Source: Methanobacteriota archaeon (GTDB lineage: Archaea > Methanobacteriota > Methanobacteria > Methanobacteriales > Methanobacteriaceae). Taken from it: a stretch of 23,104 nt of DNA. The position numbers were made by a program, and so were the translations under genes. Positions 16,562 through 23,104 of the stretch are shown piece by piece; the stretch's first letter is position 1; each line of letters opens with the position of its first letter. Where the stretch lies: the NCBI GenBank assembly GCA_023409695.1, contig JAEYQZ010000089.1, positions 1-23,104 of the forward strand, read 5' to 3'. Below the pieces are notes generated by a model that had not been told where the DNA came from, did no database searches, and worked only from the letters and a program-made list of their open reading frames with translations.

Positions 16562-17713
16562 ATGGCGGATAGCATTACAGCACTAATAACATCACTGGGA
16601 CTCCCTCTTGAAGCCTTTATAGGTATTGTAGTTATAGGCGGATTCATTATTGGGGCTATAGCAGTAATAGCCATAATAAGACCGGTGCTAGATTATTTTC
16701 CATATGCTTACCCTAATGCACGAGTAAGAGCAAGAACAGGAAGAATACTCGATGAAAAACAATTATCTGAGATTATCGAAGCAGATAACCTTGATGAGGT
16801 AAAAAATTATCTGAGAGGACTTCCTGAATATGCAAAATACATAGACCAATACCCGCTAGAAAAAGCTTTAGACACACAACTAGCGGAAACCTATAGTATG
16901 ATGGCTGGAATGGCTCCAGACAATGTCAAAAAAGTGTTTAAAGTTTTACTTCAAAAATGGGACGTAAGGAATATCAAAAGCATAATTGCTGCAAAAGAAG
17001 CTGGTTTATCCAGAGAAGAAACTGAAACCCTTATAGTGCCATTTGGAGAGCTAAAAGATTCACTGGACAAACTGGTAGATACAAAAAGTATCACTGAAAT
17101 TATCAACAGCCTTGAAGGGACAGCATATGCAAGTATTCTTGATGATGCCATGGCATCATACGAGAAAACTGGCATGATATTGCCTTTAGAAGCTGCACTT
17201 GATAAGTACTTCCTTGAAAACTTATTAGTCGCTGCATCAAACCCTTCAGATGAAAGTACTCGAGTTTTACACTCATTTATAGGTACACAGATTGATACAA
17301 CAAGTTTAAGCATTATCTTAAGGGCAAAAGCTGAAGGTTTAAAATATGATGATATAGAACCTTACATCATTTCAAACGGCTATCAACTTAGAGAATGGAA
17401 ACTGAAAGATCTGATGGATTCTGAAGACGTAAATGGTGTTGTAAACAGTCTCGAAGGGACAGATTATTCCAAAATCTCAGATGCTTTACCTGAATATACA
17501 AAAACAGGTTCCGTAGCATCACTTGAGGCAGCATTAGATGAACAGGTAAGAGAAACAGCCAAAGCATCAGCACTTGAGATACCATTCGGTATAGGTCCAC
17601 TCATAGGTTTCTTAACTAAAAAAGAAAAAGAAATAAGAAACTTAAAGGTTATAACTCGCGCAAAAAGAGAAGCAGGATTCCCTAACTCAAAAATTAAGGA
17701 GTTATTAGTATGA
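16562..17713 (+). CDS. ahaC: A-type ATP synthase subunit C with N-terminal membrane helix
   Basis: A 383-residue homologue of the V-type d subunit, the funnel-shaped adaptor between the proteolipid ring and the central D-F shaft. The body (from about residue 45, PYAYPNARVRARTGRIL) shows the family's threefold helical repeats, with segments such as LKDSLDKLVDTKSITEIINS and the paired SLEGTAYAS and SLEGTDYSK. The oddity is the N-terminus: residues 18-39 are an uninterrupted hydrophobic stretch (IGIVVIGGFIIGAIAVIAII), followed by R40-P41. Bacterial and Methanosarcina subunits are shorter (about 320-355) and soluble. The start is supported by GGGG before ATG and an 11-bp gap after ahaE. The helix could sit in or beside the rotor ring. 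The stop overlaps ahaF as ATGA. Confidence 0.94.
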   Translation: MADSITALITSLGLPLEAFIGIVVIGGFIIGAIAVIAIIRPVLDYFPYAYPNARVRARTGRILDEKQLSEIIEADNLDEVKNYLRGLPEYAKYIDQYPLEKALDTQLAETYSMMAGMAPDNVKKVFKVLLQKWDVRNIKSIIAAKEAGLSREETETLIVPFGELKDSLDKLVDTKSITEIINSLEGTAYASILDDAMASYEKTGMILPLEAALDKYFLENLLVAASNPSDESTRVLHSFIGTQIDTTSLSIILRAKAEGLKYDDIEPYIISNGYQLREWKLKDLMDSEDVNGVVNSLEGTDYSKISDALPEYTKTGSVASLEAALDEQVRETAKASALEIPFGIGPLIGFLTKKEKEIRNLKVITRAKREAGFPNSKIKELLV

Positions 17714-18030
17714 AATCAAGTATAGCAGTGATTGCAGATCCAGATACAGTTACAGGATTTAAACTCGGAGGCGTAAAATCCGGTTACCCTGTCACAAATA
17801 TGGAAGAAGCAGAAACTACCCTTGAAGAAGTTTTCAAACAGGACTTTTCAATCATAATAACCACTGAAAAGATTGGAGATGAACTGCGAAAAACAATTGA
17901 TAGACTCACAAAAGCAAGCGCGTTACCTATGATAATTGAAGTACCCGATAAAACTGGTCCATCTGAAAGGAAGACTGATCCTATTGGGGAACTTATTAAA
18001 CGAGTAATTGGGGTTGAGATGGTAAAATGA
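17710..18030 (+). CDS. ahaF: A-type ATP synthase subunit F (central stalk)
   Basis: A 106-residue central-stalk subunit that binds subunit D in the rotor and influences head activity. It has a small Rossmann-like fold: SSIAVIADPDTVTGFKLGGV at the N-terminus, a central FSIIITTEKIGDELR strand-helix unit, then LPMIIEVPDKTGPSE and a C-terminal helix PIGELIKRVIGVEM. The IADPDTVTGFKLGG and IPDKxG-type (here VPDKTG) motifs are characteristic of the family. Length is normal. It overlaps ahaC and ahaA by four bases each (ATGA), which implies tight translational coupling. Confidence 0.95.
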   Translation: MKSSIAVIADPDTVTGFKLGGVKSGYPVTNMEEAETTLEEVFKQDFSIIITTEKIGDELRKTIDRLTKASALPMIIEVPDKTGPSERKTDPIGELIKRVIGVEMVK

Positions 18031-19778
18031 TTACAGGAAGGATAATTAAAATAGCAGGTCCCGTTATTGTTGGAGACGGCATGAAGGGAACCCAGATGTA
18101 TGAAATGGTTAAAGTCGGTGAAGAAGGACTTATCGGAGAGATAATCGAACTCGAAGGCGACACAGCAACCATTCAGGTTTATGAAGAAACTGCTGGTATC
18201 AAACCAGGGGAAAAAATTGAAAGTACCGGAGGGCCACTCTCAGTAGAGTTAGGTCCTGGAATTCTTACATCGATTTATGATGGAATTCAAAGGCCACTTG
18301 AAAATATTAAAGCCTTAACTGGAGACTACATTGAAAGAGGTGTAGCCGTTCCAGCATTATCTAAAGACAAAAAATGGAAATTTGTCCCAAAAGTAAGTGC
18401 AGGAGCACAGGTAAAAGGCGGAGACGTCATTGGTGAAGTTCAGGAAACTTCTTCCATAGTCCACAGAATTATGATACCTCCAAAAGTAGAAGGTACTTTA
18501 AAAAGTATCTCTGCTGAAGGAGAATACACCATAATAGAAGACATAGCTGAAGTGGAAACATCAGCTGGTGTTGAAAAAGTACAGATGGTACAAAAATGGC
18601 CTGTAAGGGTTGGAAGACCATACAAAGCAAAACTTGACCCAGATATACCACTGGTAACCGGTCAAAGAGCACAGGATACATTCTTCACAGTTGCAAAAGG
18701 TGGAACAGCAGCTATGCCTGGTCCATTCGGTTCAGGTAAAACTGTTACACAACAGCAGCTTGCAAAATGGGCTGACGCAGACATCGTTGTATACATTGGA
18801 TGTGGAGAACGTGGGAACGAAATGACAGAGGTTCTAACCGAGTTCCCAGAACTTGAAGACCCAAAAACAGGAAAACCACTCATGGACAGAACAGTCCTTA
18901 TCGCAAACACATCAAACATGCCTGTGGCTGCAAGGGAAGCATCTGTATACACAGGAATTACCATTGCAGAATATTTCAGAGACATGGGATACGATGTAGC
19001 TCTTATGGCTGACTCAACATCAAGATGGGCGGAAGCTATGAGGGAAATTTCAGGAAGGCTCGAAGAGATGCCTGGTGAAGAAGGTTACCCAGCTTACCTA
19101 GCATCAAGACTCGCTCAGTTCTACGAAAGAGCAGGAAGAGTAACCACAGTAGGTACAGAAGATAAAGTAGCATCATTAACAGTAGTCGGTGCAGTATCAC
19201 CTCCTGGTGGGGACCTTTCAGAGCCTGTAACTCAAAACACTTTACGTATATCCAAGGTGTTCTGGGCACTTGACTCATCACTTGCAGATAAACGTCACTT
19301 CCCTTCAATTGACTGGCTGCAGAGTTACTCATTATATGTAGACAGCATCGCAGGATGGTGGAACACCAACGTAGGTGAAGATTGGAGAGAATTAAGGGAT
19401 GAAGCAATGCTTTTACTCCAGAAAGAATCCGAACTTCAGGAAATCGTTCAGCTAGTAGGTCCTGATGCATTACCTGACAGGGAAAGAGTCACCTTAGAAA
19501 CCACAAGGATGCTAAGGGAAGATTTCCTCCAGCAGAACGCGTTCCACGAAATAGACACTTACTGCGCACCAGCAAAACAGTACGGAATGCTTAAAACCAT
19601 AGTCATGTTCCAGAAATACGCTACCGCAGCTCTTGAACGTGGCGCAGCATCCAACGAGATCATTGCACTCAGTGTAAAAGAAGACATCGGTAGAATGAAG
19701 TACATACCTGAAGCAGAGTTTGAAGCTGAGATTAAAGCAATTCAGGATAAGGTAATTAAACAAACTAATGAGGTATGA
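18027..19778 (+). CDS. ahaA: A-type ATP synthase catalytic subunit A
   Basis: The catalytic subunit (also named atpA), three copies of which alternate with B in the head and make ATP. 583 residues, the usual length. An N-terminal beta barrel (GRIIKIAGPVIVGDGM) is followed by the archaeal/V-type bulge or non-homologous region (about 115-190), which contains the motif PKVSAGAQVKGGDVIGEV. The Walker A loop is G232-PFGSGK-T239 with catalytic K238, followed by GCGERGNEMTEVL (Glu near the gamma-phosphate) and ALMADSTSRWAEAMREISGRLEEMPGEEGYPAYL. No intein is present in the P-loop, a site where some archaeal A subunits carry one. The start is the ATG of the ATGA overlap with ahaF. Soluble, peripheral to the cytoplasmic face. 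Confidence 0.98.
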   Translation: MITGRIIKIAGPVIVGDGMKGTQMYEMVKVGEEGLIGEIIELEGDTATIQVYEETAGIKPGEKIESTGGPLSVELGPGILTSIYDGIQRPLENIKALTGDYIERGVAVPALSKDKKWKFVPKVSAGAQVKGGDVIGEVQETSSIVHRIMIPPKVEGTLKSISAEGEYTIIEDIAEVETSAGVEKVQMVQKWPVRVGRPYKAKLDPDIPLVTGQRAQDTFFTVAKGGTAAMPGPFGSGKTVTQQQLAKWADADIVVYIGCGERGNEMTEVLTEFPELEDPKTGKPLMDRTVLIANTSNMPVAAREASVYTGITIAEYFRDMGYDVALMADSTSRWAEAMREISGRLEEMPGEEGYPAYLASRLAQFYERAGRVTTVGTEDKVASLTVVGAVSPPGGDLSEPVTQNTLRISKVFWALDSSLADKRHFPSIDWLQSYSLYVDSIAGWWNTNVGEDWRELRDEAMLLLQKESELQEIVQLVGPDALPDRERVTLETTRMLREDFLQQNAFHEIDTYCAPAKQYGMLKTIVMFQKYATAALERGAASNEIIALSVKEDIGRMKYIPEAEFEAEIKAIQDKVIKQTNEV

Positions 19779-19780
19779 AA

Positions 19781-21172
19781 ATGGATTTAAATATCAAAAC
19801 AAGGGAATATACAACCGTTTCTGAAGTTTCAGGGCCTCTCATGATTGTAGAAGGTGTTGAAGATGTGGGCTACAACGAAATAGTAGACATAATAACACCT
19901 GCCGGGGACGCCAGAAGAGGACAGGTTCTCGAGGTACGTGAAGGTTTTGCGGTTGTACAGGTGTTTGAAGGTACAAGCGACCTTAACACAGCAACAACTA
20001 AAGTAAGATTTACAGGTGAAACAGCACATCTCGGTGTTTCCCTTGACATGTTAGGAAGAGTTTTCGGAGGTACTGGAAAACCTATAGACGGCGGTCCAGA
20101 GATCATCCCTGATAAAGAACTCGATATTAACGGGAACCCAATGAACCCAACAGCAAGAGAATTTCCAGCAGAATTTATACAGACTGGTATCTCAACCATA
20201 GACGGAACAAACACTCTTGTTAGAGGACAAAAACTCCCTATATTTTCAGGATCTGGATTACCTCACAACGACCTTGCAGCACAGATTGCAAGACACGCTA
20301 AGGTAGTAGGGGAAGAAACTGAATTTGCAGTAGTATTTGCTGCTATGGGAATTACCCACGAAGAAGCAAACTTCTTCATGAGAGATTTCGAAAGAACCGG
20401 AGCTCTCGAAAGAGTTACAGTTTTCATGAACCTTGCAGACGACCCTGCAATTGAAAGGATCATTACACCAAGGATGGCACTTACAACAGCAGAATACTTT
20501 GCTTTTGAAAAAGGAATGCACGTTCTTGTTATCTTAACTGATATGACCAACTACTGTGAAGCTTTAAGGGAAATTTCAGCTGCACGTGAAGAGGTCCCAG
20601 GAAGACGTGGATACCCAGGTTACATGTACACTGACCTTGCTTCACTCTATGAAAGAGCAGGTCGTATGGAAGGTAAAGAAGGTTCAATTACCCAGATGCC
20701 AATTCTTGTTATGCCTCAGGATGATATTACTCACCCAATTCCTGACCTGACCGGTTACATTACCGAAGGACAGATTGTATTAAGCAGAGATCTTTACAGG
20801 AAAGGTATTTACCCTCCAGTAGATGTACTCCCATCACTTTCAAGATTGATGAGTGGTGGAATTGGTGAAGGAAGAACAAGAGAAGACCACAGTGGTGTAT
20901 CAGACCAGCTGTATTCAGCATATTCTGAAGGCCGTGACTTAAGAGACCTTATGGCGGTTGTTGGTGAAGAAGCACTTACAGAACGTGACCGAAAATATCT
21001 CGCATTTGCAGATGAATTCGAGAACAAGTTCGTTACAGAAACCAAAGATGAAGACAGAACCATCGAAGAAACACTCACTATTGGTTGGGAACTTCTAAGC
21101 TTACTTCCTGAAGCCGAACTTAAGAGGGTTAAAGCAGAGCATATTCCAAAATATCACCCTGCACATAAATAA
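19781..21172 (+). CDS. ahaB: A-type ATP synthase regulatory subunit B
   Basis: The non-catalytic nucleotide-binding partner of subunit A in the hexameric head (also named atpB). 463 residues from ATG 19781. It begins MDLNIKTREYTTVSEVSGPLM and has the B-type degenerate P-loop SGSGLPHN (156-163) instead of a Walker A, then MGITHEEANFFMRDFE, TDMTNYCEALREIS, EEVPGRRGYPGYMYTDLA, and the segment MPQDDITHPIPDLTGYITEGQI. ATG at 19775 overlaps the stop of ahaA (ATGA), but the AGGT site abuts it with no spacing; the ATG six bases later has correct spacing, so I choose it. The two choices differ by two residues. Highly conserved and complete. Confidence 0.97.
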   Translation: MDLNIKTREYTTVSEVSGPLMIVEGVEDVGYNEIVDIITPAGDARRGQVLEVREGFAVVQVFEGTSDLNTATTKVRFTGETAHLGVSLDMLGRVFGGTGKPIDGGPEIIPDKELDINGNPMNPTAREFPAEFIQTGISTIDGTNTLVRGQKLPIFSGSGLPHNDLAAQIARHAKVVGEETEFAVVFAAMGITHEEANFFMRDFERTGALERVTVFMNLADDPAIERIITPRMALTTAEYFAFEKGMHVLVILTDMTNYCEALREISAAREEVPGRRGYPGYMYTDLASLYERAGRMEGKEGSITQMPILVMPQDDITHPIPDLTGYITEGQIVLSRDLYRKGIYPPVDVLPSLSRLMSGGIGEGRTREDHSGVSDQLYSAYSEGRDLRDLMAVVGEEALTERDRKYLAFADEFENKFVTETKDEDRTIEETLTIGWELLSLLPEAELKRVKAEHIPKYHPAHK

Positions 21173-21207
21173 CCTCCTTTTATTTATTTTTATAAGAGGG
21201 ATAAAAA
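21173..21207 (+). promoter_or_regulatory. ahaB-ahaD spacer with CCTCC facing the ahaD ribosome-binding site
   Basis: CCTC (21173-21176) just after the ahaB stop can pair with GAGG (21196-21199), which is the core of the ahaD ribosome-binding site GAGGGAT. Two further A-T pairs are possible; the loop is long and A/T-rich. It could lower translation of ahaD, which is needed at one copy per three B. The stem is weak, so this is only a possibility. Confidence 0.25.
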
Positions 21208-21846
21208 ATGGCACAAGAAATGTTAGAAGGAGTTAATCCAACAAGGATGGAACTTCTTAAACTTAAGGACCGTGAAAAGCTCGCAGTTAAAGGGCATGGT
21301 CTTCTTAAAGAGAAAAGGAATGCTCTCATAATGGAATTTTTCAACATACTGGAACGTGTAAAAGGTTCCAGAGATGAAGTTGAGAAAAAAATGGCAGAAG
21401 CATTTGAAGATCTCACAACTGCTCAAATTGTTATGGGAGACTTAGCTGTTAAAAAAGCTGCTGTGTCTGTTAAAGAATCCGTCAAAGTGGATATCGACTC
21501 ACGGAGTGTAATGGGTGTTGTAGTGCCTATACTTGAAGCTGAAACTTCACAAAGAAACATGGTTCAAAGAGGTTACGGATTTGTGGATACTTCTGCCAAA
21601 CTTGACGAAGCAGCAAGAAAATTCGAAGAATCAATTAATTTAATACTTGAACTTGCAGAAATCGAAAAAACCATTGTACTTCTTGCAGAAGAGATAGAGT
21701 CAACAAAAAGAAGGGTAAATGCGCTAGAGCACATAATCATTCCAAGAGTAGAAAATACAGTCAAGTACATCGAAATGCGGCTTGAAGAAATGGAAAGAGA
21801 AAACTTCGTAAGGTTAAAAATGATTAAAAAAGCCATGGAGTCATAA
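21208..21846 (+). CDS. ahaD: A-type ATP synthase subunit D (central rotor shaft)
   Basis: A 212-residue central shaft subunit that turns inside the A3B3 head and transmits torque from the ring. It begins with the family signature: GVNPTRMELLKLKDREKLAVKGH, then LLKEKRNALIMEFF, forming the N-terminal helix of the antiparallel coiled coil. The C-terminal helix contains the motif ETSQRNMVQRGYGFVDTSAKLDEA followed by KRRVNALEHIIIPRVENTVKYI and EMERENFVRLKMIKKAME. The family ALE-x-I-x-P motif is intact. Length is normal. ATG follows GAGGGAT by six bases. It ends two bases before the next gene, with no ahaG following as in Methanosarcina. Confidence 0.96.
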   Translation: MAQEMLEGVNPTRMELLKLKDREKLAVKGHGLLKEKRNALIMEFFNILERVKGSRDEVEKKMAEAFEDLTTAQIVMGDLAVKKAAVSVKESVKVDIDSRSVMGVVVPILEAETSQRNMVQRGYGFVDTSAKLDEAARKFEESINLILELAEIEKTIVLLAEEIESTKRRVNALEHIIIPRVENTVKYIEMRLEEMERENFVRLKMIKKAMES

Positions 21847-21848
21847 AA

Positions 21849-22235
21849 ATGGTTAGGGTAATAGCAAGATTAGAATCAGTCCGGAAAGAGACTGAAGAAT
21901 TCAAAACCCAAGCATTAGGCGATTTTAAGGTTGGAAACATCATTGGAAAAATGAGGGCCATAATTGCCGATGAAGATGTTGATTTTAAAGCTAACGAAGC
22001 TAAATCTATAAAGATCCAGAAAATCAAGATCCCTGAAAATCACGTGACATTCATATCTGCTTATGCATCCAACAAATACGGCCATGCAATAGCAGTTGGT
22101 GAAGAAGTTCATCTTCCAGTCAGCATGGAAAGAACAGTCGATTATGCATCATTTGTTGCAAACCTTGACGGGAATGTAAAAAAAGAAGATTTACTTGGAG
22201 TTTTAATCCTTTTACCAATAGAAATGATTAAATAA
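21849..22235 (+). CDS. Conserved archaeal protein, DUF22-like, last gene of the ATP synthase operon
   Basis: A 128-residue soluble protein of unknown function that starts two bases after the ahaD stop and must share its transcript. I believe it belongs to the archaeal DUF22 family; this is recall and not certain. Sequence: VRVIARLESVRKETEEFKTQ at the N-terminus, a segment GNIIGKMRAIIADEDVDF, then strands KIQKIKIPENHVTFISAYAS, NKYGHAIAVGEEVHLPVS, ERTVDYASFVANLDG and DLLGVLILLPIEMI. Alternating hydrophobic strands suggest a small beta-rich domain. There is no signal peptide, membrane helix or metal motif. No classic ribosome-binding site is seen, which points to coupling with ahaD. The position suggests a role in assembly or regulation of the ATP synthase (inference). 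A strong terminator follows. Confidence 0.82.
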   Translation: MVRVIARLESVRKETEEFKTQALGDFKVGNIIGKMRAIIADEDVDFKANEAKSIKIQKIKIPENHVTFISAYASNKYGHAIAVGEEVHLPVSMERTVDYASFVANLDGNVKKEDLLGVLILLPIEMIK

Positions 22236-22326
22236 ACTCCTATTTTTATTCGCTCAAAATTCCCTCAAAATTCGAAGAATTTTGGGGCCACAAACACGAA
22301 GTGTTTATTGGCTATGAATTTTGGCG

Positions 22327-22376
22327 CCCCAAAAACCATCAAAATTTTTCAATTTTGATAGTTTTTGAGGGTTTTT
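22327..22376 (+). terminator. Long hairpin terminator of the ATP synthase operon
   Basis: Arms 22327-22346 and 22351-22370 pair over 20 positions with two A-C mismatches, around a TTTC loop; the inner nine pairs (ATCAAAATT with AATTTTGAT) are perfect. A five-T run (22372-22376) follows. This is the clear end of the ahaH to DUF22-like transcript. Confidence 0.75.
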
Positions 22377-22503
22377 AGTTTTTAAGTTAATAATCCCTAA
22401 AATATACGCTGATTTTTTGTAAACATTTTCAAGAATGAGTTACATTTCGTTTTTTGGCTAAAATTTCTGGTCGCATATTTTTTAAAAAAATGTTGCTTAA
22501 CAG

Positions 22504-22511
22504 TTATATCA
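22504..22511 (+). promoter_or_regulatory. Candidate TATA box of the DUF61 gene (leaderless transcript)
   Basis: TTATATCA about 30 bases before the ATG at 22535. Transcription starting 25-27 bases downstream would begin within a few bases of the start codon, and there is no Shine-Dalgarno before it (the bases are CCTAATAA). Both point to a leaderless mRNA. Confidence 0.45.
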
Positions 22512-22534
22512 CATAAAACAAATAAACCTAATAA

Positions 22535-22936
22535 ATGAAATTGAACTCTGATAACTTATTAAAAAAACAGGTAGTGAGTTTAAACAAGCATCTTCCGAGA
22601 CGCCGAAAAACACTAGCTGAGCTTTTAGAAGAAGAAAGACCACATGTACTGGGTGCAGATGGTACAAGACATAGATTCAAGAATGTTGAGCTTGAAAAAA
22701 TTGCAGGCATGATTGACAAGGAAGATTACAAAAGATTAAAACTTCCAATTTATATTGAAATTGAATCCATGACATCTGGCGCAGTAATTAAAGGGCCGTT
22801 AGAAACTCAAGTGGTTTGTAAAATATTAGAAATTGAGTCAGATCGCAAAAATGAAGTATTCATATACAGGCCACAGTTAAAAAAGCTTAGAAGTGATTTT
22901 CCAACAACTACACAGTATATTTTCCTTATAAGATAA
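22535..22936 (+). CDS. UPF0216/DUF61 family protein
   Basis: A 133-residue protein of the archaeal UPF0216 (DUF61) family, function unknown. The signature is LNKHLPRRRKTLAELLEEERPHVLGADGTRHRF (residues 17-49), with the basic PRRRKTL and the H-x-(L/M)-x-x-GxxHxF pattern, then a helix ELEKIAGMIDKEDYKRLKLP, strands for IYIEIES and GAVIKGPLETQVV, and the C-terminal IFIYRPQLKKLR-type segment (here VFIYRPQLKKL). Length is normal and there is no membrane helix or signal. The gene has no ribosome-binding site and a well-placed TATA box, so it is likely leaderless. It is followed 14 bp later by a small membrane protein gene that does have a strong ribosome-binding site. The basic stretch might bind nucleic acid, but that is a guess. 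Confidence 0.88.
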   Translation: MKLNSDNLLKKQVVSLNKHLPRRRKTLAELLEEERPHVLGADGTRHRFKNVELEKIAGMIDKEDYKRLKLPIYIEIESMTSGAVIKGPLETQVVCKILEIESDRKNEVFIYRPQLKKLRSDFPTTTQYIFLIR

Positions 22937-22950
22937 GGGGAGGTAATAAA

Positions 22951-23100
22951 ATGAGTGCCGATCCACTAGAAGACCTAATGAAAGATCCAGATAGACGTGC
23001 AAAATTATATTTACTATTTGTAGGAGTACAGATTTTAGTAACTATCATGATAGTCGTTGGGACACTGATATTTATCCTACGCCTTGTAGGTATAATTTAG
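22951..23100 (+). CDS. Small single-span membrane protein (49 residues)
   Basis: A 49-residue protein with a charged N-terminus (MSADPLEDLMKDPDRRAKLY) and one predicted membrane helix of about 25 residues (from LYLLFVGVQI to FILRLVGII). No family is recognised. By the positive-inside rule the arginines and lysine near 15-18 favour a cytoplasmic N-terminus. Evidence that it is real: a near-perfect GGGGAGGT site (22937-22944) six bases before ATG, an open frame ending in TAG, and an operon-like 14-bp gap after the DUF61 gene. Small membrane proteins of this kind often act as subunits or regulators of larger complexes; partner unknown. It ends four bases before the window edge. Confidence 0.75.
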   Translation: MSADPLEDLMKDPDRRAKLYLLFVGVQILVTIMIVVGTLIFILRLVGII

Positions 23101-23104
23101 ATAA

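Larger units (their letters stand above)
22236..22534. other. Intergenic region with nested hairpins (299 bp)
   Basis: Separates the ATP synthase operon from the DUF61 gene; no gene is seen. 22263-22376 is packed with inverted repeats. CCTCAAAATTC (22263-22273) pairs with GAATTTTGGGG (22277-22287) around GAA. AAACAC (22292-22297) pairs with GTGTTT (22301-22306), again around GAA, inside an outer GCCA/TGGC pair (22287-22290, 22309-22312). TTTTGG (22319-22324) can pair with CCAAAA (22329-22334). The terminator hairpin follows. The rest is A/T-rich, with the DUF61 promoter at its right end. Confidence 0.6.

Noticed and set aside
18719..18746. Possible intein in the catalytic subunit P-loop
   Set aside because: The Walker A region is continuous and the subunit has normal length.
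18662..18985. Long minus-strand frames inside ahaA and ahaB
   Set aside because: Shadows of strongly conserved catalytic-subunit sequence on the other strand; low-complexity Ser-rich translations.
22263..22376. tRNA-like or CRISPR-like element suggested by several hairpins
   Set aside because: No T-loop, anticodon arm or CCA-type acceptor pattern, and the repeats are inverted pairs of differing sequence rather than regularly spaced direct repeats.

Overview
The window looks like chromosomal DNA from a methanogenic archaeon of the order Methanobacteriales, most likely Methanobacterium or a close relative. The basis is a complete A-type (archaeal) ATP synthase operon in methanogen order with a double-hairpin proteolipid, an archaeal tRNA(Ile2) agmatidine synthetase (TiaS), an archaeal HTH regulator, AT-rich intergenic DNA with archaeal TATA boxes, and Shine-Dalgarno sites of the GGAGGTGAT type. 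I see no rRNA, tRNA, CRISPR array, insertion sequence or prophage; the region reads as stable core chromosome.

Layout. 1-574 (minus): 5' part of D-3-phosphoglycerate dehydrogenase (serA), cut by the window edge. 1040-4376 (plus): two tandem GT20 (trehalose-6-phosphate synthase-like) glycosyltransferase paralogues. Neither has an ATG, GTG or TTG start that keeps the conserved N-terminus; both appear to start at ATT behind a good ribosome-binding site. 4422-5520 (plus): a YbjQ/UPF0145 protein and a conserved TIM-barrel-like protein, ended by a hairpin terminator. 5726-6667 (minus) and 6718-7968 (plus): an archaeal Cro/C1-type regulator and TiaS, divergent over 50 bp. 7994-8440 (minus): an orphan response-regulator receiver protein.

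8908-12943 (plus) is a metabolic cluster: an MmgE/PrpD-family dehydratase-like protein, a TIM-barrel (U32-like) protein of unknown function, a lone alpha subunit of a class I fumarase/tartrate-dehydratase type enzyme, and a short citrate synthase/citryl-CoA lyase homologue. Together they suggest chemistry on di- or tricarboxylic acids, but the pathway is not obvious.

13047-21846 (plus) is the ATP synthase operon ahaH-I-K-E-C-F-A-B-D. It is followed 2 bp later by a DUF22-like protein (21849-22235) and a strong long-hairpin terminator inside an unusually structured intergenic region. The operon is tightly packed (ATGA overlaps at C/F and F/A). K encodes the rotor ring, I the stator channel half, E and H the peripheral stalks, A and B the catalytic head, and C, D and F the central rotor. 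The proteolipid carries a Glu/Gln/Thr set in both hairpins that fits Na+ coupling. Subunit C has a predicted N-terminal membrane helix, which is unusual for this subunit.

22535-23100 (plus): a UPF0216/DUF61 protein, probably from a leaderless transcript, and a 49-residue single-span membrane protein.

The most interesting points are the paired ATT starts of the GT20 genes, the uncharacterised carboxylic-acid cluster, the membrane-anchored subunit C, and the exact 240-bp internal repeat in ahaK.
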